From positions 38,828 through 102,827 of the forward strand of contig VXIS01000160.1 of the NCBI GenBank assembly GCA_008704415.1: a stretch of DNA of 64,000 nucleotides, written 5' to 3'. The DNA comes from Sphaerosporella brunnea (lineage: Eukaryota > Ascomycota > Pezizomycetes > Pezizales > Pyronemataceae). Each line of letters begins with the position of its first letter. Position 1 is the stretch's first letter. A program made the translations under genes and the position numbers. Below the pieces are notes generated by a model. That model did not search any database. It saw nothing but the letters and a program-made list of their open reading frames with translations, and had not been told where the DNA came from. Positions 22,201 to 33,347 of the stretch are shown piece after piece.

Positions 22201-22949
22201 TGTCGCGATCGCTAGTTAGAGGGGCACTGCAGAAGATAACAGTGATCGAGGTAGTTAGTATCAAGGTAAGTTGGTAAGGTGAAGGATATAGATGTTTAAG
22301 GTTGGGATGGTAGTAGAAGGAAGTTGCTGGAGGTAAGTTGAAGGTTGAAGGGTTGGGAGCACTAAGGCAAAGAAAAGGAACCACACCCAAAGTTGGCTCA
22401 CTGCACATCACTCTTTCTTTAACTGGAATAATGCATCCAAAAATCCAGATGACGCAGGTACATATGTACATGTAGGTACTTCTACCTCCCTTCTCCAAGG
22501 GCAAAAAGAGCCCCCATCTGCACCTGCAAGCACAGGGGACTTTGACACTGCCAAGACACATGCCAAGACACATGCCAAGACACATCACATGCACTTTGCA
22601 AGCACTCGCAATCATTTTTAATCGCACTCGCCTTCGACACTCTTTTCACAGACCAGCGCTCGAGGCGCACGCTGGCTCACCGGGTATCGGGTTTTTCGCG
22701 AGGAATTCAACTCAGTGAAGCAGAGCTAAAGCATAAATCCATTCATGCATCAATAAAGTTGCAACTATTCTGAAATCCCATATCGTGTATACTCTGCACT
22801 TCAAAACAACAGCAACGCCCCCGCCTTTCCCCAAGAAATGAACGTGTCCCGCATCCACACACGCACTCGATACGCCAGAAAAGAGCACCCCGAAAGCAGC
22901 AGCAACCACAAACGAAAAGACAAAGTACAAAAAAGAAGTAACCATCCAA
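22201..22949. other. Intergenic region with 12-bp tandem repeat
   Basis: Lies between the DUF262 start and the glucokinase stop, both on the minus strand. It must include the DUF262 promoter. At 22549-22584 the unit TGCCAAGACACA occurs three times in tandem. No gene seen. Confidence 0.5.
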
Positions 22950-24682
22950 TCACGCCGTTGAGCCCGCAACCTTGTTTTCGATCCCCTTCATCTTGGCCGC
23001 CACCTGCGCGATCAGCGCCGCACCCACTCCACTTCCGTCCTTAGCAACACCCATCCGAATCCTCTTCTCATTCTTCTCTCCCAGCTCCTCAACCTCCCGC
23101 AGCGCCTCTCGTAGAAGCTTCTCAAACCCGGGGTAATGCTCCACCACGGATCCGTCAACGCCAATGTCGATAACCTCCAGCTCCTCATCGGTTTTCGCCG
23201 CCACCTTATCGCCTTTCACCACCGGAGTCGCTGGTGGAACGTCAGCCGCCGCTGGACGACCGGTGAATGCAGCCTTAAGGGCTTGAATGCCCTGCTCAAA
23301 CAGCGACGCGCGACGCTTCAGAACCGGGCGCGGCTGCGGAGGTGGCTGGACTTTTCCAGTAGCGATTATGATAGCCGCGATCGGGACGGCGGAGAGACGG
23401 GCAGATCGTCTGCCGATAGCGTGAGCGAGAATCTTGACGGCGCGGGCCTCTTCGATGGAGATGTCGGCGGCAGGCACGTGGAGCTGCGCCTCAAGCACCT
23501 GCTTGGTCCTCGCCAGGTCCTCGGAGTTGTCGGCTTCAATGAAAGAAAGCGCAGAAGTGTCAACGGACCACGGGGTGTGGAGAAACGCGTCAGCGGCTAT
23601 GTCGGCCTTGGCAAACAGGCCGGCGCTGTCCTTGAGCGCGAGAAGAGAGTTGCGCAATATCTCGCCGAGGAACATACCGGAGATGCGTTTCTCGAACATC
23701 TGGATGCCCGGGTTGACCGACATCTTATCGAGCTCCTGATCGTAAGGCGTGTTAGGGAGCACCCGCAACTCGTTGTCGAAACTGCCCCACTCGGTGTTTA
23801 CCACCATCTCGCCGGTAGACTTGTCGTATTCGCCAATGTTTGCACCGGGCTTGGTCATCTTAGTGATTTTACTGAGCTTCTCAACATAGGCGCCGTTGGT
23901 GCCCGTGCCGAAGATAGCGCCGAGGAGGGTGCCGGTCTTGCCTGGGGAAGTGTAGGATCGCGCCATCAGAGTGCCAACGGTGTCATTCACCAATGCTGCG
24001 ACAGTCACAGGCAATCCCAGTGCGTCGATCTCCTTCTGTAGGAGCTCGCAAACATCCTTACCGATCGCATCCTTGATGTCAAACCCCTTAGTCCATCGGA
24101 TCAGGTATCCCTTGTTCACAGCTCGCTGGTCAACCGGGAAAGAGAAGGTGAAGCCTAATTGGAGATGGTGGTCGGGGAATTCTTCAAAGTGGTCTGCGTG
24201 ATGCTCTTCTACAAAGGCCTTGACTTGCTGTGCAAGGAAGGAGAACAGAGTGTGCGAGTCTGACGTCATCATCTCTTTGGGGATGGCCGCCTTCGCTTGG
24301 GTGAGCGTGAATGTGGAGTTGCCTTTCAGCGATACGGAACACACTCGGAAATTTGTGCCTCCGAGATCGACCGCCAGGTAGACACCCTGAAAATCACGTT
24401 AGCCAACGCACCACAAAGGCCTGAGATTTCAGTGAACCTTTTCCGTTCCGTTGGGGACACTGGTGACATATGTGGGGATCATCGTCATGGGCTGGCCATC
24501 ATTTTGCAGCCCGAGATCTGGTGACGTTTAGCATGTAATTATGGAAAATGTGGCCAGCCTGGCATACCCATCTCCCTCAAGAACTCCTTCACGCCCTTGC
24601 GAACATCCTCGGCGGTGTACTCGAACTCTCGGGCAATGGCCTCCGCCTTCGCAATCAAGGCCTTAGAATCGACTGGTGCCAT
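22950..24682 (-). CDS. Glucokinase (hexokinase family)
   Basis: Exons 24682-24568, 24517-24438 and 24386-22950 encode 543 residues. The enzyme phosphorylates glucose to glucose-6-phosphate in the cytosol, the first step of glycolysis. Motifs are the ATP phosphate-1 loop LAVDLGGTNFRVCSV, the sugar site LGFTFSFPV and LIRWTKGF, NDTVGTLMA with the catalytic Asp, and GTGTNGAY. The opening IAREFEYTAEDVRKGVKEFLREM and PTYVTSVPNGTEKG are closer to fungal glucokinases (GlkA/Glk1) than to hexokinase 1. A Pro/Lys-rich insert (PPPQPRPVLKRRASLF) lies near residue 430 and is longer than usual. The upstream frame stays open for 164 codons, so a longer N-terminus is possible. Confidence 0.9.
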
Positions 24683-26902
24683 GGCCTCGGCGTCTTTATC
24701 GTCCTCGAAATTTGGAAGGTATGTGGGAACCGCTTTACAACACCCACTGCTGAAAATCTCTCGTGGTCGCGTGCGAGCTGTCCACCTACTTGTAGGCTCT
24801 GGCTGTGGTCTCACACGCCTGGGATACGAGAGAAGCGAGGTTCCACGGTGACCGCCAAGGACAAAGTACTGCGTTCCAACGACCAAGAGCAGAAGCAGCA
24901 GTGACGCAAGCTGAAAGAGGTGTCTGGGCGATAAGAAAGGCCGGTGGATGCCGTGTTTTGTATGCCCAGCACTATCTGTTGTATGGAAGGCAGAGAGGAA
25001 GATAGAGGATTGAGATTGGCCTTCAGATTGAGGGGGCGTCTGACCGGTCACGACGGTAGAAGTGGCTGGCTGGCGAGGGGCGGTTGTGGAGATGGATGTG
25101 GTAGTACTGGTGGGGTGGTGCCTAGCATAATATGGAGGTGGGCGCGGAGCGGCATCACAGCGAGCGGCATGCATCTGACGTAGATGGACGCGGATGAGGC
25201 ACTTTGGGGTTCCACTTAGTTACAACACACCCAATCAACGCTATCGTCGGCGTTTTCCCCGACCACTCAATGCAGTCCAACCTTTTTCCCCAGAGCCAGG
25301 AATTCTTGCTGCTTCGATCGGAAGTCGGGAACGTGGCGTGGGTGGGTGCGTGCCGGCGGTGCGCACTGCTGGCCTCTCTCTGGCCTTGGACTCCTGCTGC
25401 TCCCAATCAACCTGGAGAGCCCGGGATTGTCGAGGGCGCGCGCGCGATTTCCAGGATGTGTCTGCTTTCGGCGCGGCGGCGGTTGGCGGTGAGATTGACT
25501 GTGCAAAGTGCGATTCGAGCTGGGCACTCTATGCAGGCTGCGAATATCGCGTGCGGATAAAAGAAGAGGCGTTATCCGGCACGAATTGAGATGAATTGAT
25601 ACGGCAAGGGCAGAGAAGGGTCGGGACGGGGGGTTGGAGACGCGGGGAGGGAATTTGGGGAGGGTAGGATGGAGCTGACGGGGGTGGAGGCGATGGTGAG
25701 GCAGAGGCGTAACCAACCCAGAGGGCGGCCGGTGGACTGGCGTTCAGTCCGTGCATCGGAACTTCCTGGAGGGCTTGCTGCCTCACGATGCACATCCTGC
25801 TTTTTTTTTTTTTTTTTCTTCTTCTCACGTCGCTCGCCAACCTCACCATTGGTGGGGGAGCATTACTATGACAATTCCAACGACAAAAGCAGCGGTTTGC
25901 TGGTCCTTGAAATGCAGCCACTCTTCCCACATGCGGTGGCGGGCTAAAAGGACGTTTGTGCCTACTGTACCTCTCACGATGCCAATGCGAGGATCCCTGC
26001 CTCGGCCGGCATAATCAAGCGGTTCGGATGAGGTTGGGGGCCTTGACTCAGCGGTGCAACCGCGGCCCAGGCAGAACTCGGTCAGCATGGACAGCATGGA
26101 GTGTGCGCTGAAACACGGTGCATTTGTCTGCTCGGCAGGCGAGAGGTTGCTGGTGATTTCACCGCATGCCAGCGCGTGGATTGGGAATGGCGTCGGTGTG
26201 CCGTGGCTCTCTCCGCTCGGCGGGCCCGCACCCCCTGCCGCGGGGTATGTCGCGACAGCAGAGCAGTTAGTTAGTGAGTGCACTCGAAATAACGGCGTGC
26301 GTCGCAGATTGCGGTGCCCCTCACGGAACAATCAATTCGGCAGGTGGCTTTCCCGTTCCACGCCGCGACGTTTGGGCCGGCACCGTGAACCAGTGGATTC
26401 TGGGCGAAGCGCTGAGGAACTTTCGATCTCTGTTCTCCGGCCCGTCAGATATTGTGTATTTGCTTTGTTTGCGGATGCGTGCAGCAGCGGCGCATCGCTG
26501 GGTCGATGCGGTGATTGGCTTACCCAGGGTGGTGGATGCACATAGACTCCATTCTGCACGCCATCAGTCAGCACCAGCAGTTGACGCGCGTGACGGACGA
26601 TGCCACCTGTGCCTTTTCGCAGAGCCGCATCACCCGGACTGTGGTTGTTCCCCGCCAACCCGCTAGAGTATGGACTGTAGCAGCTTGTCAGCTGTCAGCT
26701 CAGAAAAAACTTCCCTTCGCACCCCACCACCACCACCACCACCTCCTCCTCCTCCTCCTCCTCCAAGCCAGACGAAGCTCCCACCAAAACAGCAGCTGCT
26801 GTTTCCAGCAGCCGAGAAATGCCAACCCGTTTTCTCTCCCTTCGCAGCATTTAGTACATTCGTGAAACATCTAATCCCGGCGAACACGCGACGCACGCGA
26901 CC
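24683..26902. other. Gene-free interval, 2.2 kb
   Basis: No conserved gene on either strand. It contains a T17 run near 25801 and, at about 26725-26763, a CCA/CTC triplet microsatellite in what should be the 5' leader of the signal peptide peptidase gene. Confidence 0.4.
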
Positions 26903-28576
26903 ATGAGCTCCGAAGCTGCCCCGCCTCCGCAGACCCTGCTCGAAGCTATCTATCCCTTCCTGCCCACATACTCGCACCTCATCTGCGCTGCCCTGCTTCC
27001 CATCTACGCTGGAGCCCACGCCTCTCTGCGACGCCCGCTGAACACGCTCTCTCCCAAGCAGCTCAAAGCTCTGCGTCCGCCGGCAGCATCACCCCCGGAC
27101 CACGAAGAGTCGGATGATGAAGACAGCGACGACGAGTCCGGTGCGCTGGTGGAGCAGCTCACAGCAACGGATGCGATGATGTTTCCAGTCACAGCCGGTC
27201 TCCTCCTCGGCGGCCTTTACCTCCTTCTCAAGTACATCAACGATCCGACGCTGCTTTCTCGAATCCTGACGTGGTACTTCTCCGCGATGGGTGTGTTTGC
27301 CGTCGGAAAGAGCTTTGCCGATCTGCTCGGCGTGGCGGTGGGCCACTTCTTGCCGCAGCAGTACCGCGATTCCGAAGGCCGCCTCTTCACCGCTGGCTTC
27401 GATACGTGGAAAGTAGAAGGCGAGGGTAAAGAGCATTCTAACCCTTTCCCAGACGTGAACGTACCCACATCTCTACACGCGCGCCTGTGGAGTCTCCGGC
27501 GCACCCTTCGCGCCAGGTGGATGCTGGATCTAACCTTCTACAACGAAAAGCTCAAAAAATCCTTCTGGATCGGGGAGCTTATGGGGCCAGTGGTAGGCGC
27601 AGTCGTAGTCGGCATCTACACCGCAGGCGGAAAACACTGGCTGCCAAGCAACATCATGGGGATCTCCTTCTCCTACGGCGCAATGCAGCTGATTTCGCCC
27701 ACCACCTTTCCAATCGCGACCCTTCTCCTGGGCCTCCTCTTCGCCTACGACATTTTTTTCGTCTTTTACACCCCATTGATGGTCACCGTTGCCACCAACC
27801 TCGACGTGCCGATTAAACTCCTCTTCCCCCGCCCAGGCACCACCCCTTCGGGTGGCAGAGCCCTCGCCATGCTCGGCCTCGGAGACATCGTCCTCCCCGG
27901 CCTCGTCATCGCCATGGCGCTGCGCTGGGACCTCTGGCGCTTCTACGAGCTCAAGCATCGTGCGCTTCTTGCCGCCGCACGCAGCGACAAGGGCGAGCTC
28001 TCCAAGGAGGAGCAAACCGCACTTCGGCCCCGCTACGCCAAAGGCGCAGACTTCCCAAAACCGTATTTCAACTCCTGCTTGGTGGCGTACACACTCGCCA
28101 TGTTTACCACCCTGGGCGTCATGCACGTGTTCCAGCATGCCCAGCCTGCACTGCTGTATCTCGTCCCGGGTGTCCTGACCGCAGTGTGGGGCACTGCCGC
28201 GGCTAAGGGAGAACTCAGGGCAATGTGGAATTACACCGAGGAGGGCGAGCCTGAACCTAAGCCCGACGAAAAGCCCGCGGAAAAAACCGAAACGCCAAAG
28301 GAGAAGGGAGAAGTAGACCAAACTGTCCTCACTGTCAAGATCGTCCGCAAACCCGCACCAGGCGCTCGCCGCCCGCCACCACCGACTCCGCCGCCGGAAG
28401 TTGGGGAGGAGGAGGAAGAAGAAGAAGAAGAGGAGGAGGAGGAGGAGGAGGAGGATACCGAGGATGAGACAGAGGATGATGATGAGGAGGGAAGTACCAG
28501 CTCTAGTGAAGTCGTTATTGAGAAATCGGAGGCTACGGCTATGTGGAGTACTACGGTTATTGAGCAGATAGGTTAG
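26903..28576 (+). CDS. Signal peptide peptidase, intramembrane aspartyl protease
   Basis: A single exon encodes 557 residues. The family cleaves signal-peptide remnants and tail-anchored proteins within the ER membrane. Catalytic motifs are YD (Tyr282-Asp283 in LLFAYDIFFVFY), GLGD (Asp328 in LGLGDIVLPG) and QPAL (414-417 in AQPALLYLVPG). Multiple hydrophobic segments and the early NTLSPKQL motif fit. An acidic linker at about residues 70-85 separates the first two membrane segments. The C-terminal 110 residues are cytosolic in the family topology. Here they contain a proline run and about 17 consecutive Glu, unusually long. The start Met gives MSSEAAPPPQTLLEAIYPFLP. Confidence 0.92.
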   Translation: MSSEAAPPPQTLLEAIYPFLPTYSHLICAALLPIYAGAHASLRRPLNTLSPKQLKALRPPAASPPDHEESDDEDSDDESGALVEQLTATDAMMFPVTAGLLLGGLYLLLKYINDPTLLSRILTWYFSAMGVFAVGKSFADLLGVAVGHFLPQQYRDSEGRLFTAGFDTWKVEGEGKEHSNPFPDVNVPTSLHARLWSLRRTLRARWMLDLTFYNEKLKKSFWIGELMGPVVGAVVVGIYTAGGKHWLPSNIMGISFSYGAMQLISPTTFPIATLLLGLLFAYDIFFVFYTPLMVTVATNLDVPIKLLFPRPGTTPSGGRALAMLGLGDIVLPGLVIAMALRWDLWRFYELKHRALLAAARSDKGELSKEEQTALRPRYAKGADFPKPYFNSCLVAYTLAMFTTLGVMHVFQHAQPALLYLVPGVLTAVWGTAAAKGELRAMWNYTEEGEPEPKPDEKPAEKTETPKEKGEVDQTVLTVKIVRKPAPGARRPPPPTPPPEVGEEEEEEEEEEEEEEEEDTEDETEDDDEEGSTSSSEVVIEKSEATAMWSTTVIEQIG

Positions 28577-29117
28577 GCGGGGTAGATGGGGTTAGATTCT
28601 CTTGTGCTAGAAAAAATTGCTTATACATGCATCGTTGAATGTTGCCTTTTTTAATTGTTTTTCTCTCCATTTATTTGCACTTTTACACTAGACTTGGATG
28701 GGAAGGTGGGGCACGGTGTGCGGTATTTGCTTTCCTTTGCTTTTGCTTTGATTTGATTTGATACCGGGCGAACCTCGGTTTGGAGGCACGGAAAAACCTC
28801 TAATTGGCCCCCGCGATGGCGTGAATCTAGTACTCGCGAGCACCAGATTCGCCCGCCAGAAGCCCGCTACAACGCCCGCTCAAGCTGATCAGGGCCTCAG
28901 GCCACTCCTTCCACCTGTCACCGCCGCTAATGTGGTCCCGGGCTTGAACAGCGAAGGAACTTTTGGTGTAGAGTAAAGTAATACCCTTCGCGGGTACGTA
29001 CTTCGTATGCAGTGTTGCTAGAGTCTACTGTATGGGTTTTGGGGCGTCGCGGGCTTCAAGGGTGTAGATTGCAGTTGATTTCTCACAAACGTGTTTCATG
29101 ACGACGTACGTTGACAC

Positions 29118-29119
<2 letters not shown>

Positions 29120-29153
<34 letters not shown>

Positions 29154-29161
29154 GGGGGGGG
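29120..29161. repeat. T33-G9 homopolymer pair
   Basis: 33 T directly followed by 9 G on the plus strand, which is C9-A33 on the minus strand. It may be the poly-A tail of a minus-strand element whose tRNA-like part lies at 29283-29372. Confidence 0.85.
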
Positions 29162-29282
29162 TTCTCGATAAGCTTTCGTGATCACAAACGGAGGTTATTG
29201 TTTGAATGCGTGCTTCGTTCGTTCGTTCGTTTGGGGGAAAACGGGCATCTTCCCCCCACAAAAAAGGCAAAGGAATAAAGGA

Positions 29283-29372
29283 ATGACTAGTTCCCGGGAT
29301 CGAACCAGGGAACCTCTCGTGCATGCACGTTGGGTTTTTCAACATGGAACAACCATTAATGCCAACTGTACT
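29283..29372 (-). other. tRNA-like relic with A-box and B-box elements
   Basis: On the minus strand, TGGCATTAATGG (29364-29353) resembles a Pol III A box. GGTTCGATCCC (29306-29296) matches a B box inside a good T-arm hairpin. The acceptor stem pairs only partly and no convincing anticodon arm forms, so it is not a working tRNA. It could be a decayed tRNA or the head of a SINE ending in the A33 run. Confidence 0.4.
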
Positions 29373-30773
29373 CATCGTGAGAGAGTCCCGACACCAACAG
29401 AAACTGCAAATGCCATTCGGACATCCTCTCGATCGGAAAAGATCGGCTTCGGCTTTGTTTTTTGCATGCAGTGAGATCGAGTGAAAGTATCATGATTGAT
29501 GAACTAACTGTATAGATACGATGAATAGCACAGGGGGTGTTCCATTCGGTCCCAATAATAGGGCGACGGGAAGTCACCCCACCACAGCGCAAAACCGGGG
29601 TGGGGGGGGGGTGTATTGTGCGCTCTCTGGGTTACTGTATCGCCGATCGCGACCTTGCGATAGTTTCGCTAGATACCGAATCTAGCCCCCGTTGATAGCT
29701 TCCGTGGTGGGAAGAGGGGTCCGGAGTTAATCGAGCTTGACTTCTTTTTTTCCGATGTATTGGCTGGGCGGCGTTGCAGTTGCGGGCTGCTGGATTCTGG
29801 GGGGGGGGGGGGAAGGGGGTGTCGAGGCCCGCTTGCAGAGTTTGAAAACGTTTCCTTGGAAAAGCCCCAAGTCTGCAGCTCGCTGAAATCTCGCGTGCTG
29901 GCGAGAGCTCATGGTATTTCGGATTCTTGGAAGTGGGCTCGACGTCGGAAACTACGGGATAAAGAAAGTGTGGCGTCGAGGTATACCGGGTCGAAGCTCT
30001 AGGCGGTGGCCTTTATATACTCGGAGCAGCATATTAAATGCGGATGGGCGAGAGATCTCGCGGGACCTTCTCGATCTAGCGAGAACCCCCCCCCCCCCCA
30101 CCCCCCATTTGAACTCTATGGTTTCTCCTTCGTGTAGGTTTCAGCCACTTGCTGAGGTTGCATTTTTTTGTGAATGCTGGGCTGCGGGAGGGTCGTGTCG
30201 TCGTGGGTCTCTCCTGATACGCTTTAGCGGCACTTGTGTTGCTCTTCAAAACAGTGCATGATTGCAGGGGGTGGGTATAAACAACTCGCTGAGTGAATAC
30301 TTAACCACTACACCAACCAACCATTGGATGTTCGTTGTATGGGAGGAGAGGTAAGTGGGGGGGGATTATGGCGATGGGCGCGAGAAGTTCTCAACCTCCA
30401 CCATGCTCCTTTTGCCGCAAGCAACTGATGGGGCCGGGAGGAGAGGGGTTCCAGCGTGTATAGAAACGAAATTGCTATAAATATCTAGGACAGCTAAGAA
30501 CCCCGCACCCTTTGTTCGAGTCCCTCGCCATCGCCGCCATGGACGACGGGCTTGAAGCCTCGGCCTCTGCCTCTGCGTTTCTTGCAAAGACTATCCTCTC
30601 CTTTTTTTCTGGGCACCGCCGCTGAAGGTTCAGAAGAGCCAACACTGATTGTGGACGTAAAGGAGCATGTGTGCCGAGCACACCCTCGGCGAAGTCAGAT
30701 CGTATCTCACCCGGCGGGGGTTTCACAGGTTCTCACTCCACCCTCCGCGGCTCATACTGTTTTCGGCCAGAAA

Positions 30774-31753
30774 TATGGTGCCGGCAGCCTTAAACAGTGA
30801 CCAAGCAGGGGGGGGTTTTGAAACACCGGTTACCCGGCTGCAATCGAGCGAGTGATTGTCAATGCGCACCCGCCTCGCCATATAGGCACGCCTCAATACA
30901 CTGGGAACACTACTCCTCCCTGAAAAACCTGAAGTCGCGTTCTAGAAATGGCAAGACCCCACACACAAACCGCATCCAGAATCACCATATGGAGAAGAAG
31001 AAAGCGCGCTGAGGCGCAAGCTGCTGCTGCTGAATCTGCGCAAGCTGCTCCTGAGGCGACGGCCGATAAAGAACCTGAAGCAACCAGCGAGACAACATTC
31101 CAAAGGATGAAAAGAAGGCGGGCAGAGCTGGCAGTGGAAATTGAGCAAGCACGGGCAGCCTGGCCTAGGACAAAACGGAGCCCAAATAGCGCAGAAGTTA
31201 CCGAAATACTGCTTACCGATGCAATTGCGGATATTAAAAAGGTGTTGCGACAGGACAAACGTTACCTGAGGAGGGGAGGGCAGGATTTCAGACAACAAAA
31301 AACGAAGCTTGAAGAGGAGATCCGAAAGCGCGGCCACATTTGCATTTTCCTACCCAAATTTCACCCTGAAATTAGTCCCATTGAGTACTACTGGGGGACG
31401 ACAAAGGTGGTCACAAGGAAGAACTGTGAGTGCGCTTCGCGAAACAGTCCCTCAGGGTTTGAAGGCGGCGCCGCCTCAGCAAATACTACGCTACTTTGAA
31501 AACGTTGAGCATATTCTGGACGCCTACTCTGCTGGAGATGTTTATGGAACCCAGGAATTTGCCGAGAAGGTGTACAAAAGTCACCGCAAAGCCACAAAAG
31601 CACCTTAAATACCAGCATTCGGGGTTGGCTCCGGCCGTTGATTGTAGCGCGCACTACTCATCATGGAATATCACTCGCTCGATCACAGCCGGGTAACCGG
31701 TGTTTCAAAACCCCCCACTGCTTGGTCACTGTTTAAGGCTTCCGGCACCATAG
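30774..31753 (+). mobile_element. Tc1/mariner-type (IS630 superfamily) DNA element with about 80-bp inverted repeats
   Basis: Terminal inverted repeats of roughly 80 bp (about 30776-30857 and 31669-31751) begin TGGTGCCGGCAGCC and end with the matching complement GGCACCA. Each is flanked by TA, the target duplication of this superfamily. Inside is the C-terminal part of a DDE transposase: KRGHICIFLPKFHP, then ISPIEYYWG with the catalytic Glu. A frameshift follows near 31410, after which LRYFENVEHILDAYSAG and EKVYKSHRK continue to a stop at 31608. The N-terminal catalytic part is missing and replaced by an Ala/Glu-rich frame, so the copy is non-autonomous. Confidence 0.82.
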
Positions 31754-31953
31754 TTTGCCAGGCAATTCTGCTGTTGCGACCAGATGGTTTGTTTTGGCAA
31801 GGAGTATTCGGTCCCAAGATGTCGATGCAAAGTCCAAGCAGCAGGAAGCTCACGAGAGCGAAACCGTACGCGCGGGGGATGTTCGATTATGTAGCCTGGG
31901 GGGAGAGTATCTCGGGTTGACTGATGCAGTAGTCTCTCTCAAGCTGTTGAAGG
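31754..31953. other. Spacer between two inverted-repeat elements
   Basis: 200 bp without recognised content. Confidence 0.4.
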
Positions 31954-32535
31954 CTACTCACGGTTTTAGGCCAGCCCTCGGACCTACTCCGGTGACAGAG
32001 CTTGTCCCTCCAAGTCTCCGGCGATTTACTAGGAACCTTAGGAGGTGGGAAGGAAAAACAAGCCTGCCAGCGACACCTCGACATTCCTGAGCCCGGCGGG
32101 TGGTATATATACCCACCGGCGCCGGCACAGCCACTTCTTCGGGCGCCCATAGCCGACTCGTCAGATTTCCCAAAGCGAGTAAACCACTATGTATCACTCG
32201 ATCTACTGCCTCCCTGAAACTATTTTTCCCTATTCGCTCGCCCCTCTCCCATGTAAGCTACAATAATGATTATCAGTGCTGCTCCAAGACGTTCGGTGTG
32301 GGTTATATGGGCTAGCTATCAGCGTCGTTCGTTCAGCGCCTCAGTGCAAAAGAGCGTAAATGTGCATCCTAAGCCACCGCCTTCATTCTACTCACCATTA
32401 AATTGCAAAGCCACAACACCAAAAATCACCATGTGCGTGCGCGTGCTGGTGCGGGTGAAGGTTCCGGTACAGTGGCGAATCTTGGGCCCACGCCCACGTC
32501 TTTAGGCCTCCCCGGGCTGGCCTAAAACTGTGAGT
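31954..32535. mobile_element. Short inverted-repeat element, about 580 bp
   Basis: ACTCACGGTTTTAGGCCAGC at the left (31956-31975) and its near-complement at the right (to 32535) form terminal repeats of about 30 bp. They differ at a few positions. The inside has no coding signal. It is most likely a non-autonomous DNA transposon; the left flank is TA and the right flank is TG, so the target duplication is uncertain. Confidence 0.55.
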
Positions 32536-33347
32536 GCAGAGATAGGTACTTATGTGCATACTTCCTTGTATGTAGATAGCAAAGTAGTCCGAGGATACGC
32601 TATGAAACGATTGATACGGTAAGTACCAAGCAGACAGAGACTTACGAGCTCCGCAAAACGCTTGGGCTATTCGAGTATCCCAGGCGCATTTCCGTGTAAA
32701 CACCATGCATGTGTCTGCCTCCGATGAGGTGGCGGTGCGGAGCGGATAGCTACCTGGAAGATGGAATGTCGGCAGAGCGAAGTGATTGGCAATTTTTTTT
32801 CTGCTACGATATACTTGTGGAGCCCCCCCCCCCCCCCGCCACGAAGGTGTGGGGACCAATCCAGATGGTAGGGCGAGTGTTGCAAATCACGTATCATTCC
32901 GTGGTCCGTATGTTCACCTAGGTAGTTAGCTGCTATGTGGTCCGGAACCATCCAGCCAGCAGTCCAGCCAGCCTACAGGAGCTGCAATTGGATTCTCGGC
33001 TCGCTCGGCAGATCTGCCATGTGCAAAGCACAGGCGAGAGCAGGCGCAGAAGCAGGAGTATCGCCGATCATATCGAAAGCTTCTATAAAAAGAGCTGGCA
33101 GACAACTGCTTGGGCCAGAAACGTCGGAGAGAGGGTTTTTATGTATTCCCAGCAGAGATAAGGTGACGGCCCACTGTGGGTAGGTGCAGGACAGCAGCAA
33201 CTGAGAGGTGTTACTCTAGATTGCTGCAATCACGGGACTGGTGCATGATTACTGGGGGGTTCGAAGGACGATGATGTCGAGATGTGAGGTTTTCGGTAAC
33301 TCGGTGAGTGTACGAAGTGTTGTGAGCTACCTTGTTGCTATCAGATG
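32536..33347. other. Gene-free interval
   Basis: No gene recognised. It contains a C15 run at 32823-32837. Confidence 0.4.

Larger units (their letters stand above)
28577..30773. other. Gene-free interval, start of repeat-rich island
   Basis: No host gene recognised. It includes a T33G9 run (29120-29161), a tRNA-like relic on the minus strand (29283-29372), a G14 run at 29799-29812 and a C-run near 30087. Confidence 0.45.

Noticed and set aside
26663..27019. Minus-strand frame with a long polyglycine
   Set aside because: The glycine run is the shadow of a CCA/CTC microsatellite in the leader of the signal peptide peptidase gene.
27530..28321. 263-codon minus-strand frame
   Set aside because: Antisense shadow of the signal peptide peptidase coding region.
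29283..29372. Functional tRNA on the minus strand
   Set aside because: Good T arm and B box, but the acceptor stem and anticodon arm do not pair. Kept only as a tRNA-like relic.
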